A DNA stretch of 64,000 nt from Hyphomicrobiales bacterium (GTDB lineage Bacteria; Pseudomonadota; Alphaproteobacteria; Rhizobiales; Rhizobiaceae): positions 62,001-126,000 of the forward strand of contig UBUL01000015.1 in assembly GCA_900468625.1 (NCBI GenBank), read 5' to 3'. Positions 33,749-42,764 of the stretch are shown piece by piece. The notes under the pieces are model-generated. The model worked only from the letters and a program-made list of their open reading frames with translations, did no database searches and was not told the DNA's origin. Each line of letters opens with the position of its first letter. The stretch's first letter is position 1. Position numbers and translations under genes: made by a program.

Positions 33749-34321
33749 ATGAACGCACACCTTCAACCCACGGGCTCCGCCTATTTCATTTCGCCGGAAA
33801 CCGCGGCGGCCGAGAGCCATACGCTCTCTGTGCTTGTCGACAATGAGCCCGGCGTTCTCGCCCGCGTCATCGGCCTCTTTTCCGGCCGTGGCTACAATAT
33901 CGAAAGCCTCACGGTTTCGGAGACGGAGCATCAGGCGCACCTGTCGCGGATCACGGTCGTCACGCGCGGCACGCCGCAGGTGCTGGAGCAGATCAAGGCG
34001 CAGCTTGAGCGCATCGTTCCCGTTCACCGCGTCGTCGATCTCACCGTGCGTGCCCGCGAACTCGGCCAGGAGCGGCCGATCGAGCGCGAAGTGGCGCTGC
34101 TGAAGGTGACCGGAAGCGGTGAAATGCGTGCCGAGACGTTGCGGCTGGCCGACGCATTCCATGCCAAAGTGGTGGATGCGACCATCGAGCACTTCATTCT
34201 CGAGATCACCGGCAAGTCCTCGAAGATCGACCAGTTCATCGCCATCATCAAGCCGCTCGGCCTGATCGAAGTCTGCCGTACCGGCATTGCCGCGATGAAT
34301 CGCGGCTCGCAGGGGATGTGA
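33749..34321 (+). CDS. ilvH: Acetolactate synthase small (regulatory) subunit
   Basis: Activates the large subunit and mediates feedback inhibition by valine. The 190-residue protein has an ACT domain at 28-98 (HTLSVLVDNEPGVLARVIGL, FSGRGYNIESLTVSETE) and a C-terminal second domain with VALLKVTGSGEMRAETLRL and KIDQFIAIIKPLGLIEVCRT. It is a little longer at the N-terminus than the E. coli subunit. ATG 33749 has AAGGA 5 bp upstream. It is the second gene of the attenuated ilvIH operon. Confidence 0.96.
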   Translation: MNAHLQPTGSAYFISPETAAAESHTLSVLVDNEPGVLARVIGLFSGRGYNIESLTVSETEHQAHLSRITVVTRGTPQVLEQIKAQLERIVPVHRVVDLTVRARELGQERPIEREVALLKVTGSGEMRAETLRLADAFHAKVVDATIEHFILEITGKSSKIDQFIAIIKPLGLIEVCRTGIAAMNRGSQGM

Positions 34322-34374
34322 GAACCTGTAGCATCGAGGGGGATCGCATATGAGGCAAATCGGCGCTGCAAACT

Positions 34375-34396
34375 CCTTCTCCCCTTGGGGAGAAGG
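34375..34396. repeat. RIME-like half palindrome
   Basis: CCTTCTCCCC (34375-34384) and GGGGAGAAGG (34387-34396) form a perfect 10-bp stem around TT. The same arm heads the larger repeat at 42765-42884. It lies between ilvH and the capsule-type glycosyltransferase and may act as a transcription end or mRNA stabiliser. Confidence 0.7.
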
Positions 34397-34411
34397 GGAA
34401 ACACGGCAACA

Positions 34412-35419
34412 ATGGCTGATCTCGGCGAAAAGCCATGGCATCCGCCTGCGGACATGCGCCTCGGTGCCGCCTTCTTCGTCCGTGGCGATTTTCCCTGGCT
34501 CGGCCATTATTTCGGCTCGCAGAAACTTGCGTCGGCATTGTCGCCAGGTATCGGTGGCATCGTGTCCTGGGGCGGCCGCGCCGCTGCCAAGATGGCGATG
34601 AGGACTGCGCGGTTTCGCCGGTTGCGCCACTGGCATCTGGAAGATGGTTTCCTGCGGTCCATGGGGCTTGGCAAGTCCGGCGCCATTCCGCTGTCCATCG
34701 TCATCGACGATCTCGGCCTGCCTGTCGATGCCAGCGCGCCGTCGCGGCTCGAGCGGTTGATTGAGGAGGCCGGGGCGGCGGCGGAGCTCGGCCGCGCTCT
34801 CCGAGAGCAGATCGTTCTCAACAAGCTTTCGAAATACAATCATCTCCCTCATCGATCGCCAGCCATCGATCGGACGGCGAAGCGTCGCATTCTGCTTGTC
34901 GATCAGGTGGTCGGCGACGTTTCCGTTGGCAGGGCGCTCGGTTCGAAGGCCTCCTTCGAGAGGATGCTTGCCGATGGGCTGGCGAGCGATGCGCAATGCC
35001 TCATCCGCACCCATCCGGATGTCATGGCCGGGCTTCGTAAGGGTTATCTTACGAATGGTGCTTCAAGGGGCGATGCAATCCTTGTTGACGACGAGGTGTC
35101 GGTCGCGTCGATCCTCGAAGTCGCCGACGAGGTCTGGACGGTTTCGAGCCAGTTCGGTTTCGATGCGCTGCTACGCGGCATTCCGGTTCGCTGCTATGCC
35201 GCGCCCTTCTATGCGGGCTGGGGTGTGACCGAGGATCATTTCGGTGCCTACACCAAGGCTACGCTTGCCGGCCGCAGGACGAAGCGGCGAACCGTCGACC
35301 AGATTGCCGCTGCGGCTTTCTCGCTCTATCCGACCTATCGCGATCCCGCCGACTGGCGAGAGATCGACGTCTTCCGGGCGATCGAGCTGATCGTTGCGCA
35401 ACAGAAGGCGGCCGCCTGA
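34412..35419 (+). CDS. Capsular polysaccharide biosynthesis protein, KpsC/LipA-like
   Basis: A 335-residue cytosolic protein of the capsule-synthesis (KpsC/KpsS) family, which includes Kdo transferases that prime capsule lipid. Recognisable parts are HLEDGFLRSMGLGKSGAIPL, LLVDQVVGDVSVGRALGS, SDAQCLIRTHPDVMAGLRKG, VWTVSSQFGFDALLRGIPVR and YAAPFYAGWGVTEDHF. These match the C-terminal sugar-nucleotide-binding half of the family. ATG 34412 is chosen; it lies just after a palindromic repeat, and ATG 34454 is an alternative. No other capsule gene is adjacent. It may be read from ilvIH. Confidence 0.85.
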   Translation: MADLGEKPWHPPADMRLGAAFFVRGDFPWLGHYFGSQKLASALSPGIGGIVSWGGRAAAKMAMRTARFRRLRHWHLEDGFLRSMGLGKSGAIPLSIVIDDLGLPVDASAPSRLERLIEEAGAAAELGRALREQIVLNKLSKYNHLPHRSPAIDRTAKRRILLVDQVVGDVSVGRALGSKASFERMLADGLASDAQCLIRTHPDVMAGLRKGYLTNGASRGDAILVDDEVSVASILEVADEVWTVSSQFGFDALLRGIPVRCYAAPFYAGWGVTEDHFGAYTKATLAGRRTKRRTVDQIAAAAFSLYPTYRDPADWREIDVFRAIELIVAQQKAAA

Positions 35420-35422
35420 AAC

Positions 35423-36268
35423 CTACAGCATTTCCAACGACTTTTTTCGCGACGGCGGCGGGAAGGCAGCGTCGAGCACGGCCCAATCCTCATCGGTTAT
35501 GTCGATATCTATGGAGCCACGGTTTTCCTCGACACGCTGCGGGTTCGAGGATTTTGGGATGGCTATCACATGGTCGCGCTCCAGCAGAAAGGCGAGAGCG
35601 ATCTGGGCCGGTGTCGCCTGATAGGTCTTGGCGAGGCGGATGAGCTCTGGGTGATGGAGCAAACGGCCTTGCTCGATCGGGGAATAAGCCATGATCGGAA
35701 TGCTGCGTTCCTGGCACCATGGAAGCAGGTCATATTCGATGCCGCGCCGGCCAAGATTGTAGAGCACCTGGTTGGCGGCGACATTACCGCCATTCGGCAC
35801 GGAAAGCAGCTCGTCCATATCGGCGAGATCGAAATTCGATACGCCCCAGGCCTCGATCTTACCGGCCGCCTTCAGGCCTTCGAAAGCCTCCACCGTCTCT
35901 TCAAGCGGATAGCTGCCGCGCCAATGCAGCAGGTAGAGATCGATGCGATCGGTGTTCAGGCGCTTCAGGCTCCGCTCGCAGGCTTCGGCCGCGCCTTTGC
36001 TGCTTGCATTGGCAGGGTAGACCTTGCTGACCAGGAAGACTTCGTCGCGGCGGCCTTCGATCGCCTTGCCGACGATCTCCTCCGAACCGCCGTCTGCGTA
36101 CATTTCAGCCGTATCGATCAGCGTCATGCCGAGGTCCAGTCCGGTTTTGAGGCTGGTGATCTCGTCTCTGGCCGTGGCGGCACTCTCCCCCATATTCCAA
36201 GTTCCCTGGCCGAGCGCCGGAACCGTGATGCCGGAGGGAAGGGTGACTGTCGGGATGGGCGCGCGCAT
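35423..36268 (-). CDS. Aldo/keto reductase (YeaE-like)
   Basis: A 281-residue NADPH-dependent oxidoreductase with a TIM barrel. It has [39 protein letters not shown] (catalytic Asp/Tyr), [11 protein letters not shown] (catalytic Lys), [15 protein letters not shown] (catalytic His), and coenzyme end [18 protein letters not shown]. Such enzymes reduce aldehydes including methylglyoxal. ATG 36268 has GAGGA upstream. The gene converges with the capsule gene (3 bp apart) and is divergent from the LysE-nitrile hydratase operon. Substrate not shown. Confidence 0.92.
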   Translation of the reverse strand: MRAPIPTVTLPSGITVPALGQGTWNMGESAATARDEITSLKTGLDLGMTLIDTAEMYADGGSEEIVGKAIEGRRDEVFLVSKVYPANASSKGAAEACERSLKRLNTDRIDLYLLHWRGSYPLEETVEAFEGLKAAGKIEAWGVSNFDLADMDELLSVPNGGNVAANQVLYNLGRRGIEYDLLPWCQERSIPIMAYSPIEQGRLLHHPELIRLAKTYQATPAQIALAFLLERDHVIAIPKSSNPQRVEENRGSIDIDITDEDWAVLDAAFPPPSRKKSLEML

Positions 36269-36473
36269 GGTCTTTCCTCGCTGCAGAAAAACGAAGGATA
36301 GGGGCATTCAACCGTATTTCAATCGGCATCCGCATGTCACGGTGACAATCGCGCTATGGCGTTCATGTGGTCGGCCAATTAATGTCGCACGGACATGCGC
36401 CGTCGTATTCCACGCGCATTGAGAAGAATTTTGGATGCCGTCCATCATTGCATACGGTGTCCTGGGAGGCATC

Positions 36474-37067
36474 ATGGCGCTGGATACATTTCTGGCTCTC
36501 TTACTTTTTGCATTCACGACCTCGATCACGCCTGGGCCGAACAACATGATGTTGTTTGCTTCCGGCGTGAATTTCGGTTTCCGGCGCACCATTCCGCACA
36601 TGCTTGGCATCGGCGTCGGTTTCCTGTCGCTGCTGCTCGGCGTCGGCCTTGGCCTTGGCGCTGTGCTTCATACGGCGCCGCTGCTCTACACTGCGCTGAA
36701 ATTTGCCGGCGGCGCCTATCTGGTTTGGATCGCCTGGAAGATCGGCACGTCACGCAGCCTGACGGAGAGCGAAGGCTCGGCGCAGCCGATGAGTTTCATG
36801 AGTGCCGCGGCGTTCCAATGGGTCAATCCCAAGGCTTGGGTCATGGCTGTCACCGCCATGGCGACCTACACCAACGAGCAACTCTACCTCTTCAGCGTTC
36901 TTCTCGTCGGTTTTGCATTTGCCATCGTGAACGTGCCGAGCGTGTCGACCTGGGCTGGCTTCGGTTCGGCGCTGCGCGATTGGCTCTCCGATCCCGTTCG
37001 GCTGAAATGGTTCAACATCACCATGGCTCTCCTGCTGGTGCTCAGTCTCTGGCCGATGCTAAAGTAA
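36474..37067 (+). CDS. LysE/RhtB-family exporter
   Basis: A 197-residue inner-membrane exporter for amino acids or similar metabolites. It has the family start [25 protein letters not shown], several hydrophobic spans, and [20 protein letters not shown] in the middle. GGGAGG directly precedes ATG 36474, which is preferred over the ATG at 36435. The nitrile hydratase alpha gene begins 24 bp downstream, so the exporter heads that operon. It may export an amide or amino acid product, which is an inference. Confidence 0.92.
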   Translation: MALDTFLALLLFAFTTSITPGPNNMMLFASGVNFGFRRTIPHMLGIGVGFLSLLLGVGLGLGAVLHTAPLLYTALKFAGGAYLVWIAWKIGTSRSLTESEGSAQPMSFMSAAAFQWVNPKAWVMAVTAMATYTNEQLYLFSVLLVGFAFAIVNVPSVSTWAGFGSALRDWLSDPVRLKWFNITMALLLVLSLWPMLK

Positions 37068-37090
37068 CGCGCAAGAGACAGGAGACAGCC

Positions 37091-37729
37091 ATGTCCCGCG
37101 GACATTCGCATGCCGACGACGATCATCACCACGGCAACCATTATTCGGACATGCAGGCGCGGGTGAAGGCGCTCGAGACGCTGCTGACGGAAAAGGGTTT
37201 GATCGATCCGGCGGCGATCGACCGCATCGTCGAGACCTATGAGACGAAGGTTGGGCCGCGCAACGGCGCGCAGGTGGTGGCGAAAGCCTGGAGCGATTCC
37301 CATTTTGCCGACTGGCTGCGGCGCGATGCGACGGCGGCGATCGCAAGCCTCGGCTTTACCGGCCGTCAGGGCGAGCACATGCGCGCGGTTTTCAATACGC
37401 CGGAAATGCATAATCTGATCGTCTGCACGCTTTGCTCCTGCTATCCTTGGGCCGTGCTCGGGCTGCCGCCGGTTTGGTACAAGGCGCCGGCCTATCGCTC
37501 GCGTGCGGTGATCGACCCGCGCGGCGTGCTCGCCGAATTTGGTCTCACACTGCCGCAGGAGACGAGGATCCGCGTATGGGATTCGACGGCGGAGCTTCGC
37601 TATCTGGTGATCCCCGAGCGGCCGGCCGGTTCCGAGGGCATGGACGAAGCGGCGCTCGCGGACCTCGTCAGCCGCGACGCGATGATCGGAACCGCGCTTG
37701 CCAAGGCGCCGCCGGAGGCCACACTATGA
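37091..37729 (+). CDS. nthA: Nitrile hydratase alpha subunit, cobalt type
   Basis: Hydrates nitriles to amides in the cytosol. The 212-residue subunit has the metal site Cys112-Thr-Leu-Cys115-Ser-Cys117 followed by Tyr; Thr and Tyr at these positions mark the cobalt type, whereas the iron type has Ser and Thr. Downstream are [20 protein letters not shown] and [17 protein letters not shown]. The N-terminus carries a His/Asp-rich patch ([14 protein letters not shown]), which may bind metal. AGGAGA precedes ATG 37091. Its stop overlaps the beta-subunit start (ATGA). The operon continues beta, then accessory protein; no amidase gene is adjacent. Confidence 0.96.
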   Translation: MSRGHSHADDDHHHGNHYSDMQARVKALETLLTEKGLIDPAAIDRIVETYETKVGPRNGAQVVAKAWSDSHFADWLRRDATAAIASLGFTGRQGEHMRAVFNTPEMHNLIVCTLCSCYPWAVLGLPPVWYKAPAYRSRAVIDPRGVLAEFGLTLPQETRIRVWDSTAELRYLVIPERPAGSEGMDEAALADLVSRDAMIGTALAKAPPEATL

Positions 37730-38385
37730 ACGGCCCGCATGATCTCGGCGGCCAGATGGGCTTCGGCCCGATAGCACCGGAACAGAACGAGCCCTATTTT
37801 CATGCCGAATGGGAAAAGCGCGCGCTCGGCATCACGCTCTCCTGTGGCGCCTTTGGCGCCTGGAACATCGATGAAAGCCGGCATGCGCGCGAAAACATTC
37901 CGCCGGCGAGCTATCTTGGCGCCAGCTACTACGAGATCTGGATCCGTGCCGTCGACATGCTTTTGGAGCGGCACGGTTTTGCAACAGCCGAGGAACTGCG
38001 TATCGGTCACTCGCTCGAGCAGGGTAGGGTGCCGAAGCGGGTTCTGAAGGCTGAAATAGTCGATGGCGTTTTGGCAAAAGGCGGCCCTTGCGATCGGCCG
38101 GTTAATTCAGCGCCGCTTTTCGCCGTGGGCGATCACGTGCGGACGAAGAATTTCAATCCGACGGGCCATACGAGATTACCGCGCTATGCCCGAGCCAAGA
38201 CGGGTATCGTCGAAGCGGTGCAGGGCTCCTTCGTCTTCCCCGACGACAACGCCCATGGCCGCGGCGAAAATCCGCAATGGGTCTATACGGTCGCCTTCGA
38301 CGGCGCCGAGATCTGGGGCGAGGGCGCCGATCCCTCGCTGACCGTCTCGATCGATGCCTGGGAAAGTTACCTTGAGCGCGTGTGA
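37726..38385 (+). CDS. nthB: Nitrile hydratase beta subunit
   Basis: Forms the heterodimer with the alpha subunit and shapes the substrate pocket. The 219-residue protein has [16 protein letters not shown] at the start, [40 protein letters not shown], and the SH3-like C-terminal barrel [20 protein letters not shown], then [14 protein letters not shown]. It overlaps the alpha gene by 4 bp and the accessory gene by up to 32 bp, so all three should be translated together. Confidence 0.96.
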   Translation: MNGPHDLGGQMGFGPIAPEQNEPYFHAEWEKRALGITLSCGAFGAWNIDESRHARENIPPASYLGASYYEIWIRAVDMLLERHGFATAEELRIGHSLEQGRVPKRVLKAEIVDGVLAKGGPCDRPVNSAPLFAVGDHVRTKNFNPTGHTRLPRYARAKTGIVEAVQGSFVFPDDNAHGRGENPQWVYTVAFDGAEIWGEGADPSLTVSIDAWESYLERV

Positions 38386-38743
38386 GATCGCCTCGCTTCT
38401 GACGCAATCGCCAGGATTGCCGAAATCAGCCGATGGCGAGCCGGTCTTTCCCGAGCCCTGGGTGGCGGACGCCTTTGCGATGACGGTTCATCTGCACGAG
38501 AAGGGCCTGTTTGCCTGGAGCGAATGGGCGGAACGGCTGTCGGCCGAATTGCACAAGCCGGGCCGCGCGGCTGACGGCAGTGACTATTTCGATTGCTGGG
38601 TGACGGCGCTGTCAGGTTTGCTTGTCGCGAAGGGTATCGCCGATACTGATTCGATTCTCGCTTTGCAGCAGAGCTGGCAACGTGCGGCGGAGGCGACGCC
38701 GCATGGCAAGCCGATCATGCTGGAGAACGATCCCTGGCGTTAA
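38354..38743 (+). CDS. Nitrile hydratase accessory protein (maturation chaperone)
   Basis: A 129-residue protein related to the N-terminal part of the beta subunit, with PVFPEPWVADAFAMTVHLHE, KGLFAWSEWAERLSAEL and DYFDCWVTALSGLLVAKGIA. In cobalt-type systems this protein binds the alpha subunit, inserts cobalt and delivers alpha to beta by subunit swapping. ATG 38354 overlaps the beta gene by 32 bp; TTG 38372 with GGGAAAG upstream is a plausible alternative start. It ends the operon and converges on the anti-sigma gene 25 bp away. Confidence 0.88.
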   Translation: MPGKVTLSACEIASLLTQSPGLPKSADGEPVFPEPWVADAFAMTVHLHEKGLFAWSEWAERLSAELHKPGRAADGSDYFDCWVTALSGLLVAKGIADTDSILALQQSWQRAAEATPHGKPIMLENDPWR

Positions 38744-38768
38744 AGGAGGGCTCCTCTTGGGGCCATCC

Positions 38769-39572
38769 TCAAGACGAGAACTGCCTGTAGCACTCGTCCG
38801 CCACCTGCCGCAGCATGTCGCGTGAGATCTCGCCGGTCACGGCATAGCCGAGGGTGCCGTCGATCCAGTAGAAGGTCTCGACGGCGTTGTCGCTGGCGAA
38901 ACGGAAGCTGGTCGTGGTGTTGCCGCTGTTGCGTCCCATCAGCACGGTCAGGCGCTGGCCGGTGGCATTTTCATACATGAACAGCGCGCCCGGCGTGCCG
39001 TTCACCGGCAGCAGCCGGCCGCCGACGAGCTGGAAGCCCAATTTCTGCAGGCTCGGCACCTTGAGGCCGGCAATGTTCATGCGCTTGCCGAGCCAGGTGG
39101 CGAGATGCGCCTCCTGATCCGCGCCGACTTCGACTGGGTGGCGGACGTCGCTCGCATAGACGGCGAAGGCCGAGCGCGCCTGCTGCGGCAATGCCTCGAT
39201 CGATGTCAGCTGCAACGCGGGCCGAGCGAAAAGATCAGGACCGAAGTGGCCGGCCGCGGCTCCAGCGAAGAATAATGCCACCGAGGCGGCGAACATCATC
39301 AGCCAACTGCTTCGATGAGGCATCACCGATTGTCCGATCGATACTTTTCCCTTTGGCAGGATGAGGTCTCCGTCGCCTTGCTTCGATACCGCATAGGGGG
39401 AGAACATCGCCCGGATGTCATCGTTCTGGGCCTGCCATGCCGCAACGGCGGCAGCGTCTTCGGGATTTTCGGTTAGCCATGTCTGCAATTCCGCCTGCTT
39501 TTCCTGCGGCAGCAGCCCATCGGCAAAGGCATGAAGGTCAGCTTCGGTCACGGTCGGGTTGTTTTCGTTCAT
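38769..39572 (-). CDS. Membrane anti-sigma factor
   Basis: A 267-residue protein with the anti-sigma plan. The N-terminal cytosolic domain (1-60) has TEADLHAFADGLLPQEKQAE and no obvious zinc motif. One membrane span sits near 88-108 (SWLMMFAASVALFFAGAAAG). A periplasmic domain follows, with FQLVGGRLLPVNGTPGALFM and FYWIDGTLGYAVTGEISR. It overlaps the upstream ECF sigma gene by 4 bp (ATGA). It should hold that sigma factor inactive at the membrane until an envelope signal arrives. Signal unknown. Confidence 0.9.
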   Translation of the reverse strand: MNENNPTVTEADLHAFADGLLPQEKQAELQTWLTENPEDAAAVAAWQAQNDDIRAMFSPYAVSKQGDGDLILPKGKVSIGQSVMPHRSSWLMMFAASVALFFAGAAAGHFGPDLFARPALQLTSIEALPQQARSAFAVYASDVRHPVEVGADQEAHLATWLGKRMNIAGLKVPSLQKLGFQLVGGRLLPVNGTPGALFMYENATGQRLTVLMGRNSGNTTTSFRFASDNAVETFYWIDGTLGYAVTGEISRDMLRQVADECYRQFSS

Positions 39573-40123
39573 CTTGGTCTCCGAAGCGTGACAACATTGT
39601 CCTCATTCAGCAGGCTGGTCATCTTCCGGCGTGCGCGCGACAGGCGCGACATCACGGTGCCGATCGGGATGTCGAGCATATCGGCGACATCCTGATAGCT
39701 GTAGCCTTCGACGACGACGAGCATCAGCACCGCGCGATAGTCCTCTCCGAGGCTGTTCAGAGCCGTTTCAAGGCGTGACTTCTGTAATGGATCGTTGTCG
39801 GTTTCGGTTGCGGATAAATGGCTGTTGTCATCGATATCGACGAAGCTGCGATTGCCCTGCTGGCGCAGTCCGTTGCGATAGAGATTGGTCATGATGGTGA
39901 GGACCCAGCCGCGCAGGTTCAGCCCGTGCCATTGGCTGCGCCGGGTCAGAACCTTCTCGACGCAATCCTGAAGCAGGTCTTCGCCATCGGCATCCGAACG
40001 GGTAAGGCTGCGGGAATAGCGCCGCAGCGAGGGGAGGAGCGCCAGCACCTCGGCCTCGAAGCTGTCCGGCGCGGAGGAAGATCCTGCCGCGCCGTTTCCG
40101 GTCCGGTCAGGGCCGCGCGGCAT
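39569..40123 (-). CDS. ECF-family RNA polymerase sigma factor
   Basis: A sigma-70 factor of about 184 residues with only regions 2 and 4. Region 2 has LLPSLRRYSRSLTRSDADGE, DLLQDCVEKVLTRRSQWHG and NLRGWVLTIMTNLYRNGLRQ. Region 4 has LNSLGEDYRAVLMLVVVEGY, SYQDVADMLDIPIGTVMSRL. It lies in an operon after a small secreted protein gene (17-bp overlap) and before its anti-sigma factor (4-bp overlap). The first 30 residues are poorly conserved, so the exact start (ATG 40123) is uncertain. It probably drives the operon from the ECF-like promoter upstream. Confidence 0.92.
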   Translation of the reverse strand: MPRGPDRTGNGAAGSSSAPDSFEAEVLALLPSLRRYSRSLTRSDADGEDLLQDCVEKVLTRRSQWHGLNLRGWVLTIMTNLYRNGLRQQGNRSFVDIDDNSHLSATETDNDPLQKSRLETALNSLGEDYRAVLMLVVVEGYSYQDVADMLDIPIGTVMSRLSRARRKMTSLLNEDNVVTLRRPR

Positions 40124-40487
40124 TCCATACGCCGTTGAAGCCGTCGCCGGCAACATCACCGGGCTTTGCATCCTTGACGAAGAAGTAGAGCGGCATGCCG
40201 TCCTTTGCCCATTGTTTCATCCCGTCCTTGCGGGTAATGATCGAGTATGCACCTTCCGCCTTGGCTTTGCTATCGGCCATGAGCGGCGGCCAGGCTTTCT
40301 GGCAATCGCCGTTGCAATTGGATACGCCGGCCTTGTCGTTCTTGAAGGTGTAGAGCGTCTTGCCGTTTTCACCGGCAAGTACCTTGCCTTTGGCGCTTTC
40401 GACCGTCTTGACGGGTGCCGCGGCGAAAGCGGCTGTGGCAAAGGCAGATGCCGCAGCGAGCGCGGCCAGGAAACTCAGGGTCTTCAT
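40107..40487 (-). CDS. Secreted COG4315-type protein (Lipoprotein_15 repeats)
   Basis: A 126-residue exported protein. A signal peptide (1-24, KTLSFLAALAAASAFATAAF) is followed by two copies of the PF03640 repeat with aromatic-rich cores: GKTLYTFKNDKAGVSNCNGD, CQKAWPPLMAD, and GMPLYFFVKDAKPGDVAGDG. There is no lipobox Cys, so it is probably soluble in the periplasm. The family function is unknown. It is often encoded with ECF sigma/anti-sigma pairs. ATG 40487 has GAGGAGAG upstream. It is the first gene of the operon and so is likely the main sigma target. Confidence 0.9.
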   Translation of the reverse strand: MKTLSFLAALAAASAFATAAFAAAPVKTVESAKGKVLAGENGKTLYTFKNDKAGVSNCNGDCQKAWPPLMADSKAKAEGAYSIITRKDGMKQWAKDGMPLYFFVKDAKPGDVAGDGFNGVWNAARP

Positions 40488-40550
40488 GATGTCTCTCCTC
40501 GGGTGGTGGACGGTAGTTGCCCAGGCCTCGCTTTGCGCGCTGCCGGACAT

Positions 40551-40579
40551 GAGACACCGGTGCCTCCGATTTTATTCCC
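40551..40579 (-). promoter_or_regulatory. ECF-type promoter candidate for the sigma operon
   Basis: On the reverse strand GGGAATAAA (40579-40571) is followed by GTCTC (40555-40551). The AAC/AATAAA-type -35 and GTC -10 pattern is typical of ECF promoters, and this one lies 64 bp before the first gene. It suggests autoregulation by the sigma factor. Confidence 0.5.
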
Positions 40580-40639
40580 AGCGCGCCGGGTATTTTTTTA
40601 CTGCTTGCTTCCTGCCGCCGAATCCTGCCAATTCGGCCC

Positions 40640-41767
40640 ATGCAATTCGCGCCGCAACAAGATGAAGCGCTCCAGGCCGTTGCCAAGTGGCTGAAGGAGG
40701 GTCGCTCGCCGCTGTTCCGTCTGTTCGGCTATGCCGGCACGGGCAAGACGACGCTTGCGCGGCATTTTGCCGAGCATGTGGACGGCGAGGTGCTGTTTGC
40801 GGCCTTCACAGGCAAGGCGGCGCAGGTGCTGCGCTCGCGCGGCGCTTCGAATGCCAAGACGATCCATTCGCTGATCTACCGGCCGCGCGGCGAAGAGGCC
40901 GTCGAGGACGAAGAGACGGGCAAGACATCGATCGCACCGATGTTTACGATCAACCGCCAGAGCCCGGTCGCCAAGGCGGCGTTGATCATCGTCGACGAAT
41001 GCTCGATGGTGGATGAAGCGCTCGGTAAGGATCTGATGAGCTTCGGAACGCCCATTCTGGTGCTCGGCGACCCCGGCCAGCTTCCGCCCGTTTCCGGCGG
41101 CGGGTTCTTCACGAATGAGGAGCCGGATTACCTGCTGACGGATATTCATCGTCAGGCCCGCGACAATCCGATCATCCAGCTCGCCATGCAGGTGCGCGAA
41201 GGCAAGGAGATCATGCATGGCGACTATGGTACCGCGCAGGTGATTTCGAAGAACGAGGTCACGCAGCCGCTGGTGATGGAGGCCGATCAGGTGCTCGTCG
41301 GCACGAACAGGACGCGCCGGCGCTACAATCAGCGTCTGCGCGAGCTGAAAGGGTTTACGGCCGACTATCCGCAATCCGGCGACAAGCTGGTCTGCCTGCG
41401 CAACGATCCCGCCAAGGGACTGCTCAACGGCTCGCTCTGGCAGGTCATGACCTCTTCCCGGGAAACGACGAAGCCGGGCATCAATCTGCTGGTGCGCCCG
41501 GAAGACGACGACATGGACCGCGGTGCTGCCAAGATCAAGCTGTTGAAGCAGGCTTTCGAGGATGTCGAGGGCGAAATCCCGTGGTCGACGCGCAAACGGT
41601 ACGACGAATTCGACTACGGCTATGCGCTGACCGTCCATAAGGCGCAGGGTTCGCAGTGGAACAACGTCGTGCTGTTCGACGAGAGCTGGGCTTTTCGCGA
41701 TACCCGCGAGCGCTGGCTCTATACGGCCATTACCCGCGCTGCCGAGACGTTGACCATCGTTCGTTAG
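40640..41767 (+). CDS. RecD-like SF1 DNA helicase / AAA ATPase
   Basis: A 375-residue helicase with Walker A LFGYAGTGKTTLARHFAEHV, motif Ia AAFTGKAAQVLRSRG, Walker B LIIVDECSMVDEALG, motif III VLGDPGQLPPVSGGGFF and C-terminal UvrD_C_2 motif YALTVHKAQGSQWNNVVLFD plus WLYTAITRAAETLTIVR. These place it with short RecD2/exonuclease V-like helicases that unwind 5'-3'. It lacks the N-terminal RecD2 domains. It is divergent from the ECF operon and monocistronic. Partner proteins are unknown. Confidence 0.92.
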   Translation: MQFAPQQDEALQAVAKWLKEGRSPLFRLFGYAGTGKTTLARHFAEHVDGEVLFAAFTGKAAQVLRSRGASNAKTIHSLIYRPRGEEAVEDEETGKTSIAPMFTINRQSPVAKAALIIVDECSMVDEALGKDLMSFGTPILVLGDPGQLPPVSGGGFFTNEEPDYLLTDIHRQARDNPIIQLAMQVREGKEIMHGDYGTAQVISKNEVTQPLVMEADQVLVGTNRTRRRYNQRLRELKGFTADYPQSGDKLVCLRNDPAKGLLNGSLWQVMTSSRETTKPGINLLVRPEDDDMDRGAAKIKLLKQAFEDVEGEIPWSTRKRYDEFDYGYALTVHKAQGSQWNNVVLFDESWAFRDTRERWLYTAITRAAETLTIVR

Positions 41768-41954
41768 GGGCCGTTGCCCAGGTATCGATATCCGCAAAAA
41801 GGACTTGCCGCCGATGCGTCACCAAGCGGTGGTGCGTGACTGATGCGCGCATCAAAGTTTTGCATGGGTTGATGTCGGAATCCTGTTGGTTTTGCAGGGC
41901 ATAATGGCATAAAACGGCTGCTGTCATCCGCTTTGAAAATCAGGGATTTCGATC

Positions 41955-42707
41955 ATGCCCGCCAAGCTTTCCGTGAACCTCAACGCCATCGCGATGCTGC
42001 GCAATCGGCGTGATCTTCCCTGGCCGAGCGTCACGGGTTTGGGACGCATCGCGCTCGCCGCCGGTGCCAGCGGTCTGACCGTTCATCCGCGCCCCGATCA
42101 GCGCCACGTCCGCTTTTCCGATCTGCCCGATATCCGTGCGCTGATCGATGACGAGTTTCCGGAAGCGGAGTTCAATATCGAGGGCTATCCGAGCGACGAA
42201 TTCTTCGATCTTTGTGCGTCTGCCGAGCCCGAGCAGGTGACGCTCGTGCCTGATGATCCCACGCAGGCAACATCGGATCACGGCTGGGATTTCCGTAGGA
42301 ATCGCGAGCTGCTGGTCGACGTCGTCGCCAAATATAAAAAGATCGGCTGCCGCGTCTCGCTGTTTGCCGATGGTGACGGCGATGCAGACGCCGTGAAGAT
42401 CGCCAGGGACGTGGGTGCCGACCGCATCGAGCTTTACACCGGCCCCTATGGCGGCTGCTACGATGATCCGCAGAAGGCTGCCGTCATTCTCGAAGCGCTT
42501 GGCAAAACCGCAGACGCCGCCTTCGCCAACGGCCTTGATGTCAACGCCGGTCACGACCTGACAGTCGCCAATCTTCCAGCGCTGCTGAAGCGCATTCCGA
42601 AGCTCGCGGAGACCTCGATCGGGCACGGGCTGACAGCCGATGCGCTGGAATATGGCATGGCCGAGACGGTGCGCCGTTTCCGCCGGGCTTGTGGCCAGAC
42701 AGTTTGA
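41955..42707 (+). CDS. pdxJ: Pyridoxine 5'-phosphate synthase PdxJ
   Basis: Condenses 1-deoxyxylulose-5-phosphate with 3-amino-2-oxopropyl phosphate in the DXP-dependent vitamin B6 pathway. The 250-residue TIM barrel has [93 protein letters not shown] and [11 protein letters not shown]. The catalytic Glu and His residues are present, and the length is near the E. coli enzyme (243). Start ATG 41955. It is monocistronic, followed by a repeat. Confidence 0.96.
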   Translation: MPAKLSVNLNAIAMLRNRRDLPWPSVTGLGRIALAAGASGLTVHPRPDQRHVRFSDLPDIRALIDDEFPEAEFNIEGYPSDEFFDLCASAEPEQVTLVPDDPTQATSDHGWDFRRNRELLVDVVAKYKKIGCRVSLFADGDGDADAVKIARDVGADRIELYTGPYGGCYDDPQKAAVILEALGKTADAAFANGLDVNAGHDLTVANLPALLKRIPKLAETSIGHGLTADALEYGMAETVRRFRRACGQTV

Positions 42708-42764
42708 GGGAGTAGCCTTTAACGCTGGTCAGGCGCGTTGGTTTTTTGCCGCGCTGTCTTTGCC

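Noticed and set aside
34366..34400. CRISPR-like or terminator-only reading of the palindrome after ilvH
   Set aside because: There is one unit and no regular spacing. It matches an arm of the larger repeat at 42765, so a repeat family is the better reading.
41800..41850. Possible hairpin between the RecD-like helicase and pdxJ
   Set aside because: The arms (GTCAC/GTGAC) are short and there is no T-run, so a terminator or riboswitch is not supported.
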